Assembly: GCA_000963575.1 (NCBI GenBank)
Contig: CP011077.1
Span: 3,658,001 to 3,722,000 of the forward strand
DNA: 64,000 nt
Direction of reading: 5' to 3'
Origin: Klebsiella michiganensis
GTDB lineage: Bacteria; Pseudomonadota; Gammaproteobacteria; Enterobacterales; Enterobacteriaceae
Of this stretch, positions 60,964-64,000 are shown piece after piece. How positions within the stretch are numbered: position 1 is the stretch's first letter; each line of letters begins with the position of its first letter. A program made the position numbers and the translations under genes. The notes under the pieces are model-generated. The model did not search any database, had not been told where the DNA came from, and saw only the letters and a list, made by a program, of their open reading frames with translations.

Positions 60964-62085
60964 TTATTTTTCCAGCTGTTGGATATCAATACGCTGTTTT
61001 TCATCCAGCATGCTGGCTTTGGCACGAATACGCGCTTCAAGCTGCGCAATCATGTCCTCGTTGTCCATACGATCTTTCTGGCGGACGCCGTCTTCGTAGA
61101 AACCACTTTTCTTATTGCCGCCGGTCACCCCAAGGGTTGAAACCAGCGCTTCGCCCGGGCCATTCACCACGCAGCCGATAATGGAAACGTCCATCGGGGT
61201 GATAATGTCTTCCAGGCGCTGTTCCAGGGCGTTTACCGTCCCGATAACGTCAAATTCCTGACGCGAGCAGGTTGGACAGGCGATAAAGTTGATCCCACGG
61301 GAGCGGATGCGCAACGACTTAAGAATGTCGAAGCCAACTTTGATCTCTTCCACCGGATCCGCCGCCAGGGAAATACGCAGCGTGTCGCCGATCCCTTCGG
61401 AAAGCAGCAGCCCCAGGCCGATCGCCGATTTGACTGAGCCCGCGCGCGCGCCGCCCGCTTCGGTGATCCCGAGGTGTAGCGGCTGATCGATCTGCTTTGC
61501 CAGCAGGCGATAAGACTCTACGGCAAGGAATACGTCCGACGCTTTTACGCTCACCTTAAACTGATCGAAGTTAAGGCGATCGAGATGATCAACGTGGCGC
61601 ATTGCGGATTCGAGCAGCGCCTGAGGCGTTGGCTCACCGTATTTTTCCTGAAGATCTTTTTCCAGAGAACCCGCATTCACGCCGATACGAATAGGAATGT
61701 TTTTATCGCGCGCGCAGTCAACCACCGTGCGAATACGCTCTTCGTTGCCGATGTTGCCAGGGTTAATACGCAGGCAGTCGACGCCGTATTCTGCGACTTT
61801 AAGAGCAATACGGTAATCAAAGTGGATATCGGCGACCAGCGGGACGCTGACCTGCTGCTTGATGAGCTTAAACGCCTCTGCGGCATCCATTGTCGGCACG
61901 GATACGCGAACAATGTCGGCACCCACGCGTTCTAAGGCTTTGATTTGATTAACCGTAGCTTCCACATCGGTGGTACGCGTATTGGTCATCGATTGAACGG
62001 CGATGGGGGCACCATCGCCGATTGGCACATTACCGACGTAGATCCGCTTGGATTTGCGACGTTGGATGGGTGCGGCATTATGCAT
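60964..62085 (-). CDS. ispG: 4-hydroxy-3-methylbut-2-enyl diphosphate synthase IspG
   Basis: 373 residues from the ATG at 62085, with GGAG 7 bp upstream (E. coli 372; one Gln inserted in GVRQKDR). TIM-barrel plus ferredoxin-like domain. The [4Fe-4S] cysteines are in FIACPTCSRQEF and IIGCVVNGPGEA. Performs the penultimate MEP-pathway step with flavodoxin. Downstream of rodZ and upstream of hisS. Confidence 0.97.
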   Translation of the reverse strand: MHNAAPIQRRKSKRIYVGNVPIGDGAPIAVQSMTNTRTTDVEATVNQIKALERVGADIVRVSVPTMDAAEAFKLIKQQVSVPLVADIHFDYRIALKVAEYGVDCLRINPGNIGNEERIRTVVDCARDKNIPIRIGVNAGSLEKDLQEKYGEPTPQALLESAMRHVDHLDRLNFDQFKVSVKASDVFLAVESYRLLAKQIDQPLHLGITEAGGARAGSVKSAIGLGLLLSEGIGDTLRISLAADPVEEIKVGFDILKSLRIRSRGINFIACPTCSRQEFDVIGTVNALEQRLEDIITPMDVSIIGCVVNGPGEALVSTLGVTGGNKKSGFYEDGVRQKDRMDNEDMIAQLEARIRAKASMLDEKQRIDIQQLEK

Positions 62086-62123
62086 GGTAAATCTCCACAA
62101 TTACGCGTCTGAACTGGCGCTGA

Positions 62124-63113
62124 TTATTCAGCCCCAACAGTGAGACGCGCAACCTGGTTAGTTCTGATAAAACGACTCAGGTCCACAGGTTTGCCCTGAT
62201 ATTGAACCTGTACTGCCGACGGTGCGCCAATTTTCAGTTTATAAGGTGCTTTACCCGCTAAATTGAGCTTCGCATCTTTGCGCTGCAGGCCGCTAAACAG
62301 TTTTTTACCGCTGGCATCGGTAACTTCCAGCCAGCAGTCAGCGGTAAAGTTCATTGACAGCCCTTGAGAGGCGTCCGCGCTCTGATTCACGCCAGCCTGG
62401 TCGGTTGGCAGTTGGCCAGCAGCGGGGGCAGGCGTTGTCTGTGCGTTATCAACCGCTGCCTGGCTTGGGGCCACAACGGCAGGTTGCTGCGCCACATCTG
62501 CAGTAGTAGTTTGCTGAGCTGGCGCAGAAGAAGCGGTGTTCTCCACTGGCGTAGGTAGCTCAACAGGTTGTGCAGGGGTTGATGCAGATGCCGCATCGGT
62601 AGATGCATCGCTGCCGGTGTTCAGCGGCACAGACTGGCCGCCGCTGGTTGAAAGTTCGGTGGAAGATTGGTCGGCCATTGTCGACAGTTCTTCCTGCTGC
62701 GCTTTGTGATTTTGCCACCACCAGGCGCCGGTCAGGCCAATTACCACAAACAGAATCAGCCAGGTAAAGCTCATCAGCCAACCATCGCGCTTTTTACGGC
62801 GTTTCCCAAGAGAGAAACTTTGCATCGGCTCAACTTTGGCCGCCTTAATCGGCGCCTGCTTCGCCATCATTGGCAACAGCTCTTCTTCAGGAATATGAAC
62901 CAGACGCGCATAAGAGCGGATATAGCCACGCAGGAAAGTAGACGCCAGTTCGGCAGGCGCCTTGTCGTCTTCGATATCCCTGACGGTGGAAACTTTCAGG
63001 CACAGGCGTTCAGCGACAGCCTGCTGGCTGAGCCCCATTTGTTCACGAGCATTACGTAAACGCTGGCCTGTGGTTTGTGCTGCATTTGATTCGTTAGTGG
63101 CTTCAGTATTCAT
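62124..63113 (-). CDS. rodZ: Cytoskeletal protein RodZ
   Basis: 329 residues (E. coli 337). An N-terminal cytoplasmic HTH (about 15-85; LRNAREQMGLSQQAVAERL) binds MreB. A basic juxtamembrane stretch GKRRKKRDG precedes a membrane helix (about 112-132). A Ser/Thr/Gln/Pro-rich periplasmic linker (about 145-245) and a C-terminal beta domain (SMNFTADCWLEVTDASGKKLF) follow. Positions MreB for rod-shape control. Confidence 0.95.
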   Translation of the reverse strand: MNTEATNESNAAQTTGQRLRNAREQMGLSQQAVAERLCLKVSTVRDIEDDKAPAELASTFLRGYIRSYARLVHIPEEELLPMMAKQAPIKAAKVEPMQSFSLGKRRKKRDGWLMSFTWLILFVVIGLTGAWWWQNHKAQQEELSTMADQSSTELSTSGGQSVPLNTGSDASTDAASASTPAQPVELPTPVENTASSAPAQQTTTADVAQQPAVVAPSQAAVDNAQTTPAPAAGQLPTDQAGVNQSADASQGLSMNFTADCWLEVTDASGKKLFSGLQRKDAKLNLAGKAPYKLKIGAPSAVQVQYQGKPVDLSRFIRTNQVARLTVGAE

Positions 63114-63536
63114 TAGCTACAACTGCTGGTACTGTTCAAATTAAAGAATTTGGCACAAGTCCTGTACCGCAGCGTCTCCGCTACGTCAGATTGACTCGCA
63201 CCGCGAAACAAATCTGATACCTGAAGGCTACCCCTCAGTAAAAATACCCGATACCAGACATGCGGTTAGCACTAGCTGGCATTTTACTGGGCTACCGGAC
63301 CCGCCGGTTAGTTAACCATAGTCACCCTTTGGCAGGATGTCCGTTAACTTTAACGAAATGGGCACAACTAAACTGTTGTTGCGAGGCTACATACTGCCTT
63401 AAAGCCGCCAGAAACGCACCGTAATTATTATGCCGAATGATGTATTAGGCCACGTTATTGACTGTTCATGCACTTTTGCCCGTTTTTTATACCGCGCTGG
63501 ACACATTTGCCCAGCGCGGTAAATCGCCATTTACAA
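63114..63536. other. rodZ-rlmN intergenic region with GC-rich hairpin
   Basis: 423 bp without a supported gene. A perfect 10-bp stem ACCGCGCTGG (63491-63500) with CCAGCGCGGT (63511-63520) lies just after rlmN. The T-run lies on the wrong side for minus-strand termination (TTTTTT precedes the stem on the plus strand). The rest should carry the rodZ promoter. No other element is recognised. Confidence 0.6.
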
Positions 63537-64000
63537 TCAAACAGCTTTTACGGCAATCGGTTCGCCCTGCATGCGTTTACGCATGGTGCGCTTGGTGCGG
63601 TCGATAACTTCACCGGCCAACTGACCACATGCCGCGTCAATATCGTCGCCGCGTGTTTTACGGACAATGGTGGTGAAGCCATAGCTCATCAACACTTTAG
63701 AGAAGCGATCGATACGGCTGTTGGAGCTGCGGCCATATGGCGCGCCAGGGAACGGGTTCCACGGAATCAGGTTGATTTTACATGGCGTATCTTTCAGGCA
63801 TTCAGCCAGCTGATGCGCGTGTTCTGTACCATCGTTGACGTGGTCCAGCAGCACGTACTCCACCGTGACGCGGCCCTGGTTGGCATTGGATTTCTCCAGG
63901 TAACGACGAACGGCCGCCAGGAAGGTTTCGATGTTGTACTTTTTGTTGATAGGCATGATTTCGTCACGAATATCATCGGTCGGCGCGTGCAGAGAAATGG
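63537..64000 (-). CDS. rlmN: 23S rRNA/tRNA adenine-C2 methyltransferase RlmN, truncated by window edge
   Basis: The C-terminal 154 codons are in the window, and the frame is open to base 64000. NLIPWNPFPGAPYGRSSNSRIDRF and the end RKTRGDDIDAACGQLAGEV (the cysteine of which is the catalytic Cys355 of E. coli) identify RlmN. The radical-SAM CxxxCxxC motif lies outside. Methylates A2503 of 23S rRNA and A37 of some tRNAs. Confidence 0.96.
   Translation of the reverse strand, partial: ISLHAPTDDIRDEIMPINKKYNIETFLAAVRRYLEKSNANQGRVTVEYVLLDHVNDGTEHAHQLAECLKDTPCKINLIPWNPFPGAPYGRSSNSRIDRFSKVLMSYGFTTIVRKTRGDDIDAACGQLAGEVIDRTKRTMRKRMQGEPIAVKAV

Noticed and set aside
63491..63520. Intrinsic terminator for rlmN
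   Set aside because: The stem is strong, but the T-run lies on the wrong side for minus-strand transcription.

Overview
The window is chromosomal DNA from a GC-rich member of the Enterobacteriaceae. Housekeeping genes read as close relatives of the Escherichia coli K-12 proteins in the E. coli order (hda-uraA-upp / purM-purN / ppk-ppx / pdeF / yfgG ... guaA-guaB / xseA / yfgJ ... der-bamB-yfgM-hisS-ispG-rodZ-rlmN). The accessory content (complete-looking mtnKA/mtnDC/mtnE blocks, many transporters) is more like the Klebsiella/Enterobacter/Cedecea side of the family than E. coli. I cannot name the genus from sequence alone. No rRNA, tRNA, prophage, insertion sequence or CRISPR array was found.

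Layout. 1-3.7 kb: the end of a CSS-type c-di-GMP phosphodiesterase, a membrane-tethered XRE regulator, and a two-gene molybdate/tungstate-type ABC importer with no ATPase gene but with a ModE-like box. 3.7-8.0 kb: the nitric oxide detoxification locus norR / norVW, with three NorR boxes and a sigma-54 promoter. 8.5-20.1 kb: a methionine-salvage block containing hcxA, a sugar-type ABC transporter with a beta-propeller gene, mtnK/mtnA, mtnDC and mtnE. Every divergent promoter in it carries tandem MetJ boxes, which ties the ABC transporter to methylthioribose salvage. No mtnB is present. 20.1-31.6 kb: conserved core (replication control, uracil and purine genes, polyphosphate, PdeF, YfgG).

31.7-47.2 kb is a long accessory insertion between yfgG and guaA. 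It holds a VOC protein, a membrane fatty-acid desaturase overlapped by a leaderless PhnD-like binding protein, an osmolyte-type ABC importer with a flavin monooxygenase, a kinase/S66 peptidase/DUF4180 cluster, LysR/LysE, an M24 peptidase, an enoyl-CoA hydratase/HxlR pair and two AT-richer orphan genes. 47.4-52.3 kb returns to core (guaBA, xseA, yfgJ). 52.6-56.0 kb is a three-gene amidase/NCS1 permease/biuret-hydrolase operon with a candidate sigma-54 promoter. 56.1 kb to the end is the der-bamB-yfgM-hisS-ispG-rodZ-rlmN core run.

The most unusual non-coding structure is a family of framed hairpin repeats found at four junctions between convergent genes. Two are single-spacer forms (about 8.4 and 17.5 kb). 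Two have grown into tandem arrays (9 units of exactly 52 bp at 14.6-15.1 kb; 12 units of 48-52 bp with two alternating spacer types at 34.2-34.8 kb). The hairpin is shared by all four, while the spacer is specific to each locus. A separate multibranched palindromic element lies at 8.2-8.3 kb.
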